DNA of 64,000 nt from Bombilactobacillus bombi. Lineage in GTDB: Bacteria; Bacillota; Bacilli; Lactobacillales; Lactobacillaceae. The stretch's first letter is position 1. Each line of letters opens with the position of its first letter. The translations under genes and the position numbers were made by a program. Positions 53,964 through 63,438 of the stretch are shown here, in pieces. The DNA lies in NCBI RefSeq assembly GCF_013607485.1, contig NZ_SCHP01000003.1, forward strand, positions 1-64,000, given 5' to 3'. Under the pieces are notes generated by a model. The model had not been told where the DNA came from. It made no database searches and saw only the letters and a program-made list of their open reading frames with translations.

Positions 53964-54761
53964 CTAGAGGGCTTGTTTTAATTTGCTGCTGCCCCAAGCA
54001 ATTAAGTAAATTATACTTTCAATAGTAGTAATAAAAAATGTCACTGGTAAATTCGTCCAATAACCCAATGCCAAACCCAGCCAAGTTCCCAGTAAAGCAA
54101 ATAAAATACTCCAGCCAATAAGAGCATGAACAGTTTTACCCCAAAATTGCGCCGCGGCAGCCGGTAAAGTGAGCAAGGCAAAGACCAATAATGCCCCGAC
54201 AATTTGAGAAACCATACTGACACTTAAAGACATCATGATTAAAAAAACCAAGTTGATACTCCCGCTAAAACGAATTCCACTTTGGGCTCCTAGAGGATCA
54301 AAAAAATCAAATTTTAACGGTCGATAAATAAGTAAAATTACTGTCAATTCAAGGACAGCAATGACACTAATTTGTACAACATCAGCCCGGCTAATACCGA
54401 CAATACTGCCAAATAAGATATTAGTAGCATAAGAAGAACTGGCTTGCGAAATCGATAAAAATAACACACCTAATCCCATAAAAAAAGCCGAAATTAAACT
54501 AATAGCTGTACTTTTTAAAGGGCGATTCTTATTGACTGTGCCAGCAGCCAAAGCGCTTAACACTGTGAATAATAGCATCCCATTTAAGGGTGTCCATCCC
54601 ATCCACAGACCAAAACTAGCTCCTGAAAAACCAATTTCCGACATTGTATGTGTTAAAAATGATAAATGACGGGCTGTAATAAAAACGCCAATAACACCAC
54701 ATAAAATAGAAATCACTGTGGCTACAATGGCTGCATTTTGCATAAATTCATATTGTAGCAT
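53964..54761 (-). CDS. Zinc ABC transporter permease (ZnuB/AdcB-like)
   Basis: A 265-residue membrane protein with about eight helices of the ABC-3 family: MSEIGFSGASFGLWMG, FFMGLGVLFLS and VGALLVFALLTLPAAAA are typical of zinc/manganese permeases. It overlaps the ATPase gene by 14 bases. Zinc rather than manganese is inferred from the neighbouring Zur-like regulator and Zur box. Confidence 0.88.
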   Translation of the reverse strand: MLQYEFMQNAAIVATVISILCGVIGVFITARHLSFLTHTMSEIGFSGASFGLWMGWTPLNGMLLFTVLSALAAGTVNKNRPLKSTAISLISAFFMGLGVLFLSISQASSSYATNILFGSIVGISRADVVQISVIAVLELTVILLIYRPLKFDFFDPLGAQSGIRFSGSINLVFLIMMSLSVSMVSQIVGALLVFALLTLPAAAAQFWGKTVHALIGWSILFALLGTWLGLALGYWTNLPVTFFITTIESIIYLIAWGSSKLKQAL

Positions 54762-55392
54762 TCTTATCTTTATCTCCTAATTGAAGGGTCTTAGTTCCAT
54801 ATTTCTCTAATAATTGCGGGTCATGAGTAATAAATATTACTGTCGTTCCCTGCCGATTAAGAGACTGCACCACATTCATAACTTCATATTTAGCAGCTAC
54901 ATCTAAACTGGCTGTAGGTTCGTCTAAAATTAACAATTGTGGTTGATTGACAATGGCTTGCGCTAAATATGCTCGTTGTTTTTCGCCACCAGACATTTGT
55001 CCTAGACGCAAATTTTTTTTAGCAATCAAATGTGCAGCTCCTAAAGCCTGGTGGACTTGTTGTCTTTCGCCATAACTTAGCCACGGCCAAAATCGTTGCT
55101 GTAATTTTAATTCTACAAAAGCCTGAGCAGATAAGGGAAAGTCAGTCTCAATATTTCGAAACTGTGGAATATAGCCAATTTGGTCATTAGTTAAATAACG
55201 CTGGATTTTACCAGCTGTAGGTGTTAATTCATCTAAAATCACGCGTAATAAAGTGGTTTTACCAGAACCATTGGGGCCTACAATACAAAAAAAATCACCA
55301 GTATCAATTGTAAAACTCAAGTCTCGAAAAATCACTTGCTGGTTAAATTGAACCAATAAGTTTTGTGCCTCAATTAAAACTTTTGTACTCAT
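54748..55392 (-). CDS. Zinc ABC transporter ATP-binding protein (ZnuC/AdcC-like)
   Basis: A 214-residue ATPase. Walker A GPNGSGKTT, Q-loop IPQFRNIE, signature MSGGEKQRA, Walker B LLILDEPTASLD and H-loop ITHD. GYIPQ wording is typical of metal-type ABC ATPases. It overlaps the binding-protein gene by 4 bases (ATGA). Confidence 0.92.
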   Translation of the reverse strand: MSTKVLIEAQNLLVQFNQQVIFRDLSFTIDTGDFFCIVGPNGSGKTTLLRVILDELTPTAGKIQRYLTNDQIGYIPQFRNIETDFPLSAQAFVELKLQQRFWPWLSYGERQQVHQALGAAHLIAKKNLRLGQMSGGEKQRAYLAQAIVNQPQLLILDEPTASLDVAAKYEVMNVVQSLNRQGTTVIFITHDPQLLEKYGTKTLQLGDKDKNATI

Positions 55393-56285
55393 TTTTGTGC
55401 CTCAATTTTTAGAATTTTTTGATATTGCTGCTGCATCCACTGACTATAAGACAAATGACGGGGTTGAGTTTCAGTTACCTTGATGACTGGTATCCGCTGT
55501 TTACGCGCCTGTGCCACTAAGTTAGCCACGACAGGATTAGTTGCCTGTTGATTATCCACAAAAAAGGCAATTTGGCGATTTTTAATGAGCTGCTGGACTT
55601 GTTGAATATCTTGCGGCGAAGGATCTGCCCCTTCTTCAATAGCCTTAGCAAAATGTGGATTGGCAACCTGATAGCCCATTTGTTGCAGTGAATAGTCAAA
55701 AACTGGTTCACTCACAGCAACTTGATGTTGGCGCCGTGTTGATTTAATCTGTTGGATTTGCTTTTGTAAAGGCTGTAAGGTTTGAATATATTTTTGTGCT
55801 TGTTGCTGATAATAATGCCGATGAGCCGGGTCTTTTTGGCTTAATATAGTTGCTAAATGTACTGCCCCAGTAGGCAAAGCATCCGGATGATACCATAAAT
55901 GCGGATTAGAACCCATTTTTTTATGCATTAGCTTGCCCAAGTTTATTGAAGTTACCTGCTCATTATTCACTAATAGCCGCTGCATCCAGGAATCATAGCC
56001 CAGACCATTGTACAGTGCAATCTGGGATTTGCTAGTCTCTTCAGCGTCGCGGACTGTCGGATCAAAGTCATGTGGATCAATATTCGGGTTAGACATAATA
56101 GTCGTAACTTGGCCATACTTTCCTACAACAGCTTGTGCCAGTTGACCATAAGTAGGTGTTGAAGCAACAATTTTAATAGGGCATGAAGTTTTGGGGGCTT
56201 GAGTGCCCTGATGACAGCCACTGCTGATTATCATTATTCCCAGCAGACCTATAATTAACATTATTCGTTGCAATAGCTTCACCAA
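55389..56285 (-). CDS. Zinc-binding lipoprotein of ABC transporter (ZnuA/AdcA-like)
   Basis: A 298-residue solute-binding protein of cluster A-I. The signal peptide ends in the lipobox ISSGC (Cys24), so it is anchored outside. Metal ligands are likely His in NIDPHDFDPTVRD, His in NPHLWYHPDALP and residues in DPSPQDI and FVDNQQ. There is no His-rich loop as in many zinc-specific ZnuA proteins. First gene of the operon, divergent from zur with a Zur box between. Confidence 0.88.
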   Translation of the reverse strand: MVKLLQRIMLIIGLLGIMIISSGCHQGTQAPKTSCPIKIVASTPTYGQLAQAVVGKYGQVTTIMSNPNIDPHDFDPTVRDAEETSKSQIALYNGLGYDSWMQRLLVNNEQVTSINLGKLMHKKMGSNPHLWYHPDALPTGAVHLATILSQKDPAHRHYYQQQAQKYIQTLQPLQKQIQQIKSTRRQHQVAVSEPVFDYSLQQMGYQVANPHFAKAIEEGADPSPQDIQQVQQLIKNRQIAFFVDNQQATNPVVANLVAQARKQRIPVIKVTETQPRHLSYSQWMQQQYQKILKIEAQK

Positions 56286-56321
56286 TTGACTTTTCTCCTA
56301 TCACCTTTTACAATCTAAATA

Positions 56322-56332
56322 GTAATCATTAC
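56322..56332. promoter_or_regulatory. Zur box
   Basis: The perfect palindrome GTAATCATTAC matches the core of Bacillus Zur boxes (TAATNATTA). It is placed between the divergent zinc operon and zur and can control both. Confidence 0.75.
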
Positions 56333-56391
56333 GCTTTGCATTTTAGCATAGGTTCAAGTCGCTGTCTATGAAAATATATGGAGGAATTTTC

Positions 56392-56838
56392 ATGTCTAAT
56401 CTGCACCTGGCTTTACAGCTTTTACAGCAAAATAATTATAAACTTACTAAACAACGCCATTACCTTTTAGAATATCTCGCTAGTCATGAAGATTTTTATA
56501 TTACTTTAACCCAATTAGACCAGCACATGCGGACATTTTTTCCTAAGATGAGTCATGATACAATTTATCGTAATGTCAAAGAAATGCAGCAAATTGGCGT
56601 TTTAGAAACTAAAATGTTTCAAAATGGTTTACGTGTGAAATTCCAATGTGATTTTCATAAACAAGAGCATAGCCATTTCATTTGTCAGCAATGTGGTCGT
56701 GCTCTCGAAATTCCATTACCTGATTTTTCTAAAACCCATGAACAGTTGCGCAATTATCAAATTAACAACTATCATGTAGAAATTTGGGGTATTTGTGACC
56801 TCTGTCAAACTAAAAACGACTCTACAACCAAAGCCTAA
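56392..56838 (+). CDS. zur: Fur-family regulator, Zur-like
   Basis: A 148-residue metal-dependent repressor. The DNA-binding part has MSHDTIYRNVKEMQQIGVLE. Metal ligands include HKQEHSHFICQQCG (His and CxxC) and WGICDLCQ (second CxxC); the four Cys form the structural zinc site. Start at ATG 56392, 7 bases after GGAGG, not the ATG eight codons earlier. Its place opposite a zinc-type ABC operon and the Zur box support Zur over Fur or PerR. Confidence 0.85.
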   Translation: MSNLHLALQLLQQNNYKLTKQRHYLLEYLASHEDFYITLTQLDQHMRTFFPKMSHDTIYRNVKEMQQIGVLETKMFQNGLRVKFQCDFHKQEHSHFICQQCGRALEIPLPDFSKTHEQLRNYQINNYHVEIWGICDLCQTKNDSTTKA

Positions 56839-56863
56839 AAGTTTGCTTTCTAACATATATCTA

Positions 56864-56903
56864 AAAAGGGGTTGAGACAAATATTATTGTCCCAATCCCT
56901 TTT
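56864..56903. terminator. Bidirectional terminator between zur and galM
   Basis: AAAAGGGGTTGAGACAA pairs with TTGTCCCAATCCCTTTT (two mismatches or G-U) around a short loop. T run on the plus strand. Confidence 0.8.
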
Positions 56904-56950
56904 ATTAACTTTTAAAAATCAAAAGTTTGTTTTTAGATTTGTTTAAATTA

Positions 56951-57949
56951 CTACTTTAATGACCGATACTGGTAACTGCTCATATATTGACAGGTCTTAT
57001 TGGCGGGCAGGATAATATCGCCAAAACCAGCATGATTAATTGCATCTGGCAAGCTCTGCATTTCTAAAGCTAAGCCTGTATAATCATGCCAAGTATGATC
57101 CTGGGGCGCTTCTGGACTGCCGGTATAGACTACTAAAGCATCCCGATCAGAATATAGATCGACAGCATACTTAGAAGTTTGAACCGTAGCTACCAAATCC
57201 GTGGGTGTATAGTAAACATGGTCAAATTCTGTTTTACCAGTTTGCTGGTGCAATGTTTCTAATCCTTGAGCTATTGTTTTAGGCTGACGAAAGTCAGTAG
57301 CCGCATCTACAGCTAATAATTTGCCAGTCGGCACTTTTTGATCTGTTAATTCTAAGTATTGATCAGCATTAATTTGTAAAGTTTGTTCATTAATACTGGT
57401 TGCTTGGTCCAAATTAAAGTACACATGGCAAGTCGGATTAAATAGAGTAGTTTGACTGCTAGTGCCATAATAAGTAATGTTCACACGATCATCATCTGTT
57501 AATTGATAACGCACTCTTAGTTGTAAACTGCCTGGAAAAACATTTTTTTCAGCACTTAAAGTATAGGAAAATTCTACTGTTTGCTCGTCTACTTCTTTTC
57601 CCTGGAAATTTTGATGCTGTAAACCTGCTTTGCCACTATGCAACAAGTTATCATTCTCATTAGCAGGCATTTGATAGTCCTGACCATTTAATTGAAAATG
57701 GGCTTTAGTAATACGGCCAGCGACTGGTGCTACAGTTTTACCCGGATTAAAAGCAGGTTCTTGATAATCAGTCCAATTAGGATAATGAGTAATTAAAGAA
57801 TGAGCCTGATTAGCTTCTTGAATCTCCCAATTTTGCCAGGTAGCACCATAACTCAAGAGCTCAATTTTCGTTTGGTGCTGGTTAGTAATGCTAAACAGTT
57901 CAATATTGCCTTGTTCAGTCTGTGCTAATTGTTTTTTTGTTATTGCCAT
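56951..57949 (-). CDS. galM: Aldose 1-epimerase (mutarotase)
   Basis: A 332-residue beta-sandwich enzyme that interconverts alpha and beta anomers of galactose and glucose. NDNLLHSGKAGL (His) and NPTCHVYFNLD (catalytic His) and YTGLALEMQSLPDAIN (catalytic Glu) are present, as is APVAGRITKAHF. No gal operon gene is nearby. Single gene. Confidence 0.93.
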   Translation of the reverse strand: MAITKKQLAQTEQGNIELFSITNQHQTKIELLSYGATWQNWEIQEANQAHSLITHYPNWTDYQEPAFNPGKTVAPVAGRITKAHFQLNGQDYQMPANENDNLLHSGKAGLQHQNFQGKEVDEQTVEFSYTLSAEKNVFPGSLQLRVRYQLTDDDRVNITYYGTSSQTTLFNPTCHVYFNLDQATSINEQTLQINADQYLELTDQKVPTGKLLAVDAATDFRQPKTIAQGLETLHQQTGKTEFDHVYYTPTDLVATVQTSKYAVDLYSDRDALVVYTGSPEAPQDHTWHDYTGLALEMQSLPDAINHAGFGDIILPANKTCQYMSSYQYRSLK

Positions 57950-58090
57950 AATAAAGCCTCCTCATACCATCTATTGTACCAAAAAATCCTTTAAAAAATT
58001 AATTCGAATAAAAAATTAATTGGATTTTAGTGCTATAATAACCAATTTTTTAAATCTAAATACTATACTTATATAAGTATAAGTAAAAAT

Positions 58091-58125
58091 TAAGGAGCTG
58101 GAACCAATTGTGTCCCAACTCCTTA
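58091..58125 (-). terminator. Terminator of the MalY/PatB gene
   Basis: On the minus strand AAGGAGTTGGGAC pairs with GTTCCAGCTCCTT around a 6-base loop, followed by AATTTTT. Confidence 0.82.
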
Positions 58126-58169
58126 AATATCTAAAATCACAACGTTTTAAATTCTGAAATTATGGTTAA

Positions 58170-59363
58170 TCATTCAACTTCTAATTGCTGCAAAGCTTTA
58201 ACTAAGCGTGCAATACCCTTTTCCAAAGTCAGACGAGCAGTAGCAAAATTCAAACGAATAAATAAGCCTGCCTTATCATCTAAACCAAATTCTTGGTTAG
58301 TTTGCACACCCACACCGCCAGCATCTAAAGCCTGCAGCAATTTTTCTTCACTGCACTTAAGATAGCTCACATCAATCCAAGCTAAGTAAGTTGCTTCACT
58401 ACGAATTACATGAGCAGCAGTTTGACTTTCAATTTGTTGTGTTAACCACTCCAGATTAGAAGCTAAATATTTTCGTAAATCCATTAGCCAAGCATGTGAC
58501 TCTTGATTTTGATAGGCTGCTGCTAAAGCTGGTAAGGCAAAGATAGTTGGCAAATCAGGATTAGAAGAATAGGCCGCTGTCGATTGCATTTGCTTTCGAT
58601 AATTGGGATTAGTTGTATAATAATAAGCAAATTGCAAACCCGCTAAATTAAATGTCTTAGAAGGTGATTTAAAAGTAATGATTTGATCTTGATATTCTGG
58701 ATAAATCTTGGCTAAGGGCTGATAATTATAGCCTGGTAAAGTGAGATCACTGTGAATATCATCTGATAGGATAATTACCTGATGTTGCTGACAAATTTGA
58801 GCGAACTGCTTTAATTCAGCAGCTGTCCAGACCCGCCCAGTGGGATTATGGGGATTACATAAAATCGCCATTTTCACGTGTTGCTCAACAATTTGCTGCT
58901 CTAAAAGCTGAAAATCCAGACTATATTTTCCATTTTGATATAATAAAGGATTACTAATAAGACGGCGCTTACTATTTTCCACGGCTAATTTAAAATGGCC
59001 ATATAAAGGAGTTTGTGTGATAATGGCGTCGTTTTCCTTAGTTAAAGCTCGAATTGCCAGCCCTAAACCATTCACTACGCCCGCACTATAGCCTAAATTG
59101 TCAGGATCAATCTCCCAATCATTTTGCTGCTGAAGCCATGTCGCAATGATTTGGGGAATAGAAGTCATATTTGGTTCAGTTGAATAGCCATAAATACCTT
59201 GAGCAGCTTGGTTTTTTATAGCGGTAATCACTGGCTGTGGAGATTGAAAGTCCATATCAGCAATCCACATGGGAATAACTTCGGGATTATGATACACTGC
59301 CTTGGCTCCATCCCACTTGATACTATAAGTATTATGCCGTTGATTAATTTGATCAAAATTCAT
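58170..59363 (-). CDS. MalY/PatB-family PLP C-S lyase (cystathionine beta-lyase type)
   Basis: A 397-residue fold-type I PLP enzyme. PMWIADMDFQSPQPV is the typical MalY/PatB start; ILCNPHNPTGRVWTAAEL, VIILSDDIHSDLTLPG and ITFKSPSKTFNLAGLQFAY (PLP Lys) follow, and FIRLNFA near the end has the carboxylate Arg. These enzymes cleave cystathionine or cysteine conjugates to thiol, pyruvate and ammonia. AAGGAGG precedes the ATG. Divergent from an MFS transporter. Confidence 0.9.
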   Translation of the reverse strand: MNFDQINQRHNTYSIKWDGAKAVYHNPEVIPMWIADMDFQSPQPVITAIKNQAAQGIYGYSTEPNMTSIPQIIATWLQQQNDWEIDPDNLGYSAGVVNGLGLAIRALTKENDAIITQTPLYGHFKLAVENSKRRLISNPLLYQNGKYSLDFQLLEQQIVEQHVKMAILCNPHNPTGRVWTAAELKQFAQICQQHQVIILSDDIHSDLTLPGYNYQPLAKIYPEYQDQIITFKSPSKTFNLAGLQFAYYYTTNPNYRKQMQSTAAYSSNPDLPTIFALPALAAAYQNQESHAWLMDLRKYLASNLEWLTQQIESQTAAHVIRSEATYLAWIDVSYLKCSEEKLLQALDAGGVGVQTNQEFGLDDKAGLFIRLNFATARLTLEKGIARLVKALQQLEVE

Positions 59364-59448
59364 GTTTTTAGCCTCCTTAACAGACTATCTTCATTGTAGT
59401 CAAAAATGCCGGCAAGAGCAATTTTAGTAAATTATAAGGAAGTGTCAT

Positions 59449-60645
59449 ATGTCATCTTCAAAGTCTAAAAATAAAATTTTAATAGGAATTATCGCTCTAG
59501 CAGTAGTCTCACGATTAATAGTTTCTACCTCCCCAGCTCTTGCTGTAATTGGCAAAGCCTTTCCCCAAGCAAGTGCCACTCAAGTAGAATCTGTAGCAAC
59601 TATCGGTGATTTAGCAGCGGTTATTTCGGCATTAATTTTTGGTAAACTGCTAGATTATTGGAATTTTAAGCGCCTAGGTATTATCAGTGTCACAATTTTA
59701 GCTCTGGGCGGCTTATCACCGTTAATCTGGCACCATTCCATTAATAACCTTTTAATAGCTGGATTCGTTGCGGGTCTTGGGGCCGGCGGAATTACCACGA
59801 TTTTACCTAGTTTACAGTCTTATATCTATCACGGTGAAGCTTTAGCGAATATGCTAGGACGAGTAGTAGCTTTAGAAAATGGCTCATCGATGGTGTTATT
59901 ATTTGCCGGGGGGCTTTTAGCCAGCCAATATTGGCTGCATAATTATTACTTATTCTTCTTAGCCTTAATTAGTTTAATTATTGTAGCTTTCACTTTACCT
60001 AACCGCCATCCTGGACAAGAAACAACAGCTGACATGCCAACCAGTCCTCAAATTATGTCACGAAAAACTATTATTTCCATTGGCGCTTATATGCTCACCG
60101 CCAGTATGATGGTCTTTTTAGAAGCAGTTTTATATAACAAAAATGCAATCTATATTCAACATTTTCATCTAGGCACTCCTGTTTTGTCAGGAAAAATTAT
60201 GATGCTTGACGGTGGAGCAGCCATCGTGGTTGGTTTAACCTTAAAATGGATACGAAGATTTTTTAAACAGTACCTCTTAGCTGCCTGCTATGGTTTCACT
60301 TTGATTGGTGGAATATTATTATTAGTTTGGCATACTAGCTGGAGTATTGGTCTTGCAACCTTTATTATTGGTGCATCTAGTGCTACTATGCTGACAACAA
60401 TTCCTTATATACTTTCTAATCTGTCTACAGCCAAGCGTTACCCACTGGTTATGGGTGGTTTTTCGGCCATTACCAGCCTAGGCTTTTCCAGCTCTGCTTT
60501 GATTTTTAATAAAGTAGTTCCTATTTTTAATCACAACATTCTTCAAGGTACTTATCAATTGCAAATAGCCCTTGCTGCTATAATGTTAGTAGTTTTATTA
60601 ATAATGGCGAACCACTCTCAACTACAAAAAATTTTAGTAAAGTGA
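59449..60645 (+). CDS. MFS transporter
   Basis: A 398-residue protein with about 12 helices. VVSRLIVSTSPALAVIGKAF at the start and the loop 2-3 motif FGKLLDYWNFKRLGII are MFS-like; AGFVAGLGAGGITTILPSL is helix 4. Between the halves is a hydrophilic loop (NRHPGQETTADMPTSPQ). Substrate unknown. AAGGAAG lies upstream. It may share a transcript with the small gene at 60709. Confidence 0.85.
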   Translation: MSSSKSKNKILIGIIALAVVSRLIVSTSPALAVIGKAFPQASATQVESVATIGDLAAVISALIFGKLLDYWNFKRLGIISVTILALGGLSPLIWHHSINNLLIAGFVAGLGAGGITTILPSLQSYIYHGEALANMLGRVVALENGSSMVLLFAGGLLASQYWLHNYYLFFLALISLIIVAFTLPNRHPGQETTADMPTSPQIMSRKTIISIGAYMLTASMMVFLEAVLYNKNAIYIQHFHLGTPVLSGKIMMLDGGAAIVVGLTLKWIRRFFKQYLLAACYGFTLIGGILLLVWHTSWSIGLATFIIGASSATMLTTIPYILSNLSTAKRYPLVMGGFSAITSLGFSSSALIFNKVVPIFNHNILQGTYQLQIALAAIMLVVLLIMANHSQLQKILVK

Positions 60646-60708
60646 TTTACAATTGGCCGCAATCATGCAATGATTAAATAGTACGTCTGATAGAAAGAAG
60701 GAGTAGAA

Positions 60709-61038
60709 TTGTCTGATACAATTTATAGTGAAAAAGCAGTAGCTGCTTTTTTAGCTTTTTATGTGCGGCATTTACGTGATAATGACTTGGAAATTTTATC
60801 ACAATACGATGTCGATCATCATGTAACAGAACTAAACGTCTTTATTTTGCATGATCGTAATTTTCGGATGAAGGATATTATTCCTGTCCTCATGAAAAAG
60901 CACACATCTATTATTAATCTCTTATTAGAAGATTTAATTGCCAACGCCCACTTAAATATGGAGCAACTGGATACCCCCCAAGCTTGGGAAAATTGGTATC
61001 TTGAGCAAAAGGCTCAAATTCACGAACCGGAAAGATAA
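60709..61038 (+). CDS. Hypothetical protein, 109 residues
   Basis: A soluble mainly helical protein of unknown family. It starts at TTG with AAGGAGTAG just upstream, reads MSDTIYSEKAVAAFLAFYVR and ends AQIHEPER. There is no signal peptide or Cys. A His-rich spot (DVDHHVTEL) is the only notable feature. It follows the MFS gene by 63 bases and ends at a strong terminator, so it is probably expressed. Confidence 0.75.
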   Translation: MSDTIYSEKAVAAFLAFYVRHLRDNDLEILSQYDVDHHVTELNVFILHDRNFRMKDIIPVLMKKHTSIINLLLEDLIANAHLNMEQLDTPQAWENWYLEQKAQIHEPER

Positions 61039-61055
61039 AGTGATTTATCAAAATA

Positions 61056-61098
61056 ACACCCCCAAATCATTATTCAGTAGCCAATGATTTGGGGGTGT
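61056..61098 (+). terminator. Strong intrinsic terminator
   Basis: A 16-bp perfect stem (ACACCCCCAAATCATT and complement) with an 11-base loop and T run, 18 bases after the hypothetical gene. Confidence 0.9.
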
Positions 61099-61114
61099 TT
61101 TTATTCCAGACAAA

Positions 61115-61147
61115 AAGAAGCAGGGACAATATTTATCTCCACTTCTT
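61115..61147 (-). terminator. Terminator of pyruvate oxidase gene
   Basis: AAGAAG...CTTCTT arms with imperfect inner pairing, followed by TTTTTG on the minus strand. It lies 10 bases after the pyruvate oxidase stop. Confidence 0.7.
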
Positions 61148-61156
61148 TATAAGATT

Positions 61157-62884
61157 TTACAAGAATTGCCGCATGATTTCTTTTAATGGCGGCATCTTTG
61201 GAATTTGAAACTTATCTTTGAAGTATTCAAAACCAAATTTCATGTAGCCCTTAGCTTCATCCATGACAATTTTGCCTGGCAGAGGTGCTTCATCATACAC
61301 TGCAGCATTAATTAAAACTGGTTTTGTAGGATTTTGATATTGTTCCATAGCAGCTTTAAATTCTGCATCCGTTGTAACATTAACGCCAATTCCACCACAG
61401 GCTTCGGCAAATTTGGCATAATCAATATCCGCCAAATCAATACCATAATTTTGCTGGCCAGCAGATTGCTGTTCATACTCAATAAAGGCCAACATTTGAT
61501 TATTTAAAACAACTAATACCATCGGCAAATCATACTTAACGGCTGTAACAAAATCCTGCATTACCATTGCAAAAGCACCATCACCACAGATTGCATAAAC
61601 TGTGCGATTAGGCCAAGCTCTCTTGGCAGCAATGGCTCCTGGTAGAGCACAACCCATGGTACCAAGCCAAGCTGAAATAGTATATTTTTGTGTAGGCTGC
61701 GCATCAATAAAGCGGGCTCCAAAAGAAGTTGCCGTTCCTACGTCAATCGACCACACAACATCTTCCGGCGCCATAGCACTCATTGTAGAAAATAGCTTAG
61801 AAGGCAATACGCCCGTGTGTTGCTTAGTCTGGACATCACTCATCCATGAACGCCAAATCCGCATGTTTTGTTGGCAGGCTTCTAAAAATGGCCGCTGGGT
61901 TATCACTTCACCACGAGCATTTAACAAGGTTAAAGCTGATTTAGAATCAGCAACAATCGCCAAATCAATATTATGGCGATGACCAATATGACTAGCATTC
62001 GCATCAATTTGAATTGCTGGAATTTTATGATTGATATATGGAGCATAAGGATAATCTGTGCCAATTAAGATTAATAAATCAGCATTAAACATCGCTTCAT
62101 AAGCTGGTTTTGTACCTAATTTACCAATCTGTCCCAAAGCATTAGGATGGTCATCTGCGATTGTCCCCTTAGCAGGCATAGTTTGAATAAAGGGCAGTGA
62201 GTAGCGCTCAACAAACTCTTTTGCCTCTGCTTTCGCATCTTCAGCACCCTTACCCAGTAACACTACCGGATTTTTAGCTTTTTTAATCATTGCTAAAGCT
62301 TGATCAACATCCTTAATTTGAGCTTGAGGCTGTTCTAGTTGAAATTGACCAGCTGTAGATACAAAAGTATCAGCAATTTTATGGTCAGGAATATCATCGG
62401 GAATTGTTAATACCGATACTCCTTGATAAGTATAGGCCATCCGAATTGCCTCATCCATCACATTCGGTAAAGTAGCTGGATTAGTGACTAATTTATTATA
62501 TACTGCAACATCTTCAAATAAAGTTGGCGTATTAACTTCTTGGAAGAAACCGCTATTCAATAAATGTGATTGTACTTGTCCCAAAATTGCAACCACAGGC
62601 GCGTGATCCATTTTGGCATCATACAAACCATTAAGTAAGTGGATCGCTCCTGGTCCGCCAATAGATAAGCAAACGCTCACCCGCCCAGTCAATTTACTAT
62701 GAGCAGCCGCAGCTAAGGCTGCCACCTCTTCATGACGCACTTGCGTAAATTTAATTTTTTGACGTTCACGATATAAAGCTTCAATTGTTGTATCAACCGA
62801 ATCCCCGGGCAAACCGTATACATTATCAATGCCCCAAGCTTCCATTACTTGAACCATTTTATCTGCTGCATTAATTTTTGTCAT
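61157..62884 (-). CDS. Pyruvate oxidase (acetyl-phosphate and H2O2 forming)
   Basis: A 575-residue TPP- and FAD-dependent enzyme that turns pyruvate, phosphate and oxygen into acetyl phosphate, CO2 and hydrogen peroxide. The N-terminal domain has GLPGDSVDTTIEAL and the catalytic Glu in VRHEEVAALAAA. The TPP motif is ICGDGAFAMVMQDF ending at VVLNN. Length and order match the Pox/SpxB family rather than acetolactate synthase. The ATG lacks a strong ribosome-binding site; GGGGATGAG is closest. Single gene beside menaquinone genes, consistent with an aerobic energy role. Confidence 0.92.
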   Translation of the reverse strand: MTKINAADKMVQVMEAWGIDNVYGLPGDSVDTTIEALYRERQKIKFTQVRHEEVAALAAAAHSKLTGRVSVCLSIGGPGAIHLLNGLYDAKMDHAPVVAILGQVQSHLLNSGFFQEVNTPTLFEDVAVYNKLVTNPATLPNVMDEAIRMAYTYQGVSVLTIPDDIPDHKIADTFVSTAGQFQLEQPQAQIKDVDQALAMIKKAKNPVVLLGKGAEDAKAEAKEFVERYSLPFIQTMPAKGTIADDHPNALGQIGKLGTKPAYEAMFNADLLILIGTDYPYAPYINHKIPAIQIDANASHIGHRHNIDLAIVADSKSALTLLNARGEVITQRPFLEACQQNMRIWRSWMSDVQTKQHTGVLPSKLFSTMSAMAPEDVVWSIDVGTATSFGARFIDAQPTQKYTISAWLGTMGCALPGAIAAKRAWPNRTVYAICGDGAFAMVMQDFVTAVKYDLPMVLVVLNNQMLAFIEYEQQSAGQQNYGIDLADIDYAKFAEACGGIGVNVTTDAEFKAAMEQYQNPTKPVLINAAVYDEAPLPGKIVMDEAKGYMKFGFEYFKDKFQIPKMPPLKEIMRQFL

Positions 62885-63040
62885 AAAATTCTCATCCCCG
62901 CCTCGTAATCTTAATTATCACTATTACTTTACCACGAAAAAATCACAAACTAAAGTAGAAAGTAATATCTAGATAATATCGACAATAAATACTTCTTTAA
63001 ATATAACTTTGTGAAATATTAGAGCTGACAAATCAAAAAG

Positions 63041-63412
63041 TCATTTGCTGTTTTGAATCATTAAAGTAATGTTACTATAACTAGTGGGATAATTCAGCTG
63101 GGTCTGATAAGTTACAGCTTGCCACACCTGCAGTGTATGTCCTAATTTAATCGGGGTAGCCTGCACTTTTAATAGACCGGTTTTTACAGGCCGCAAATGG
63201 GTAGTATTGATATTAGTCCCAATAGCTACCTGAGTGGCAGCAATGTTTAAATTAGCTCCCATACTGGCAGCTGTTTCAGCTAAAACGGCATTAATACCAC
63301 CATGAACTAGGCCATAAGGCTGTAATATGTGGTCAGAAACTGGAATCTGCAAGACTACTTTTTGCGGAGTTTGGATAATTGTTTTAATATTTAGATAATC
63401 TATTAAATTCAT
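63041..63412 (-). CDS. Hotdog-fold thioesterase, PaaI/MenI-like
   Basis: A 123-residue thioesterase. [20 protein letters not shown] is the PaaI-family active-site motif (catalytic Glu in AETAAS); [20 protein letters not shown] follows. It is divergent from menB with 26 bases between, so it is likely the DHNA-CoA thioesterase that acts right after MenB in menaquinone synthesis. That role is inferred from position. Confidence 0.85.
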   Translation of the reverse strand: MNLIDYLNIKTIIQTPQKVVLQIPVSDHILQPYGLVHGGINAVLAETAASMGANLNIAATQVAIGTNINTTHLRPVKTGLLKVQATPIKLGHTLQVWQAVTYQTQLNYPTSYSNITLMIQNSK

Positions 63413-63438
63413 ATTATTACCTCAAAAGGAGAATTATT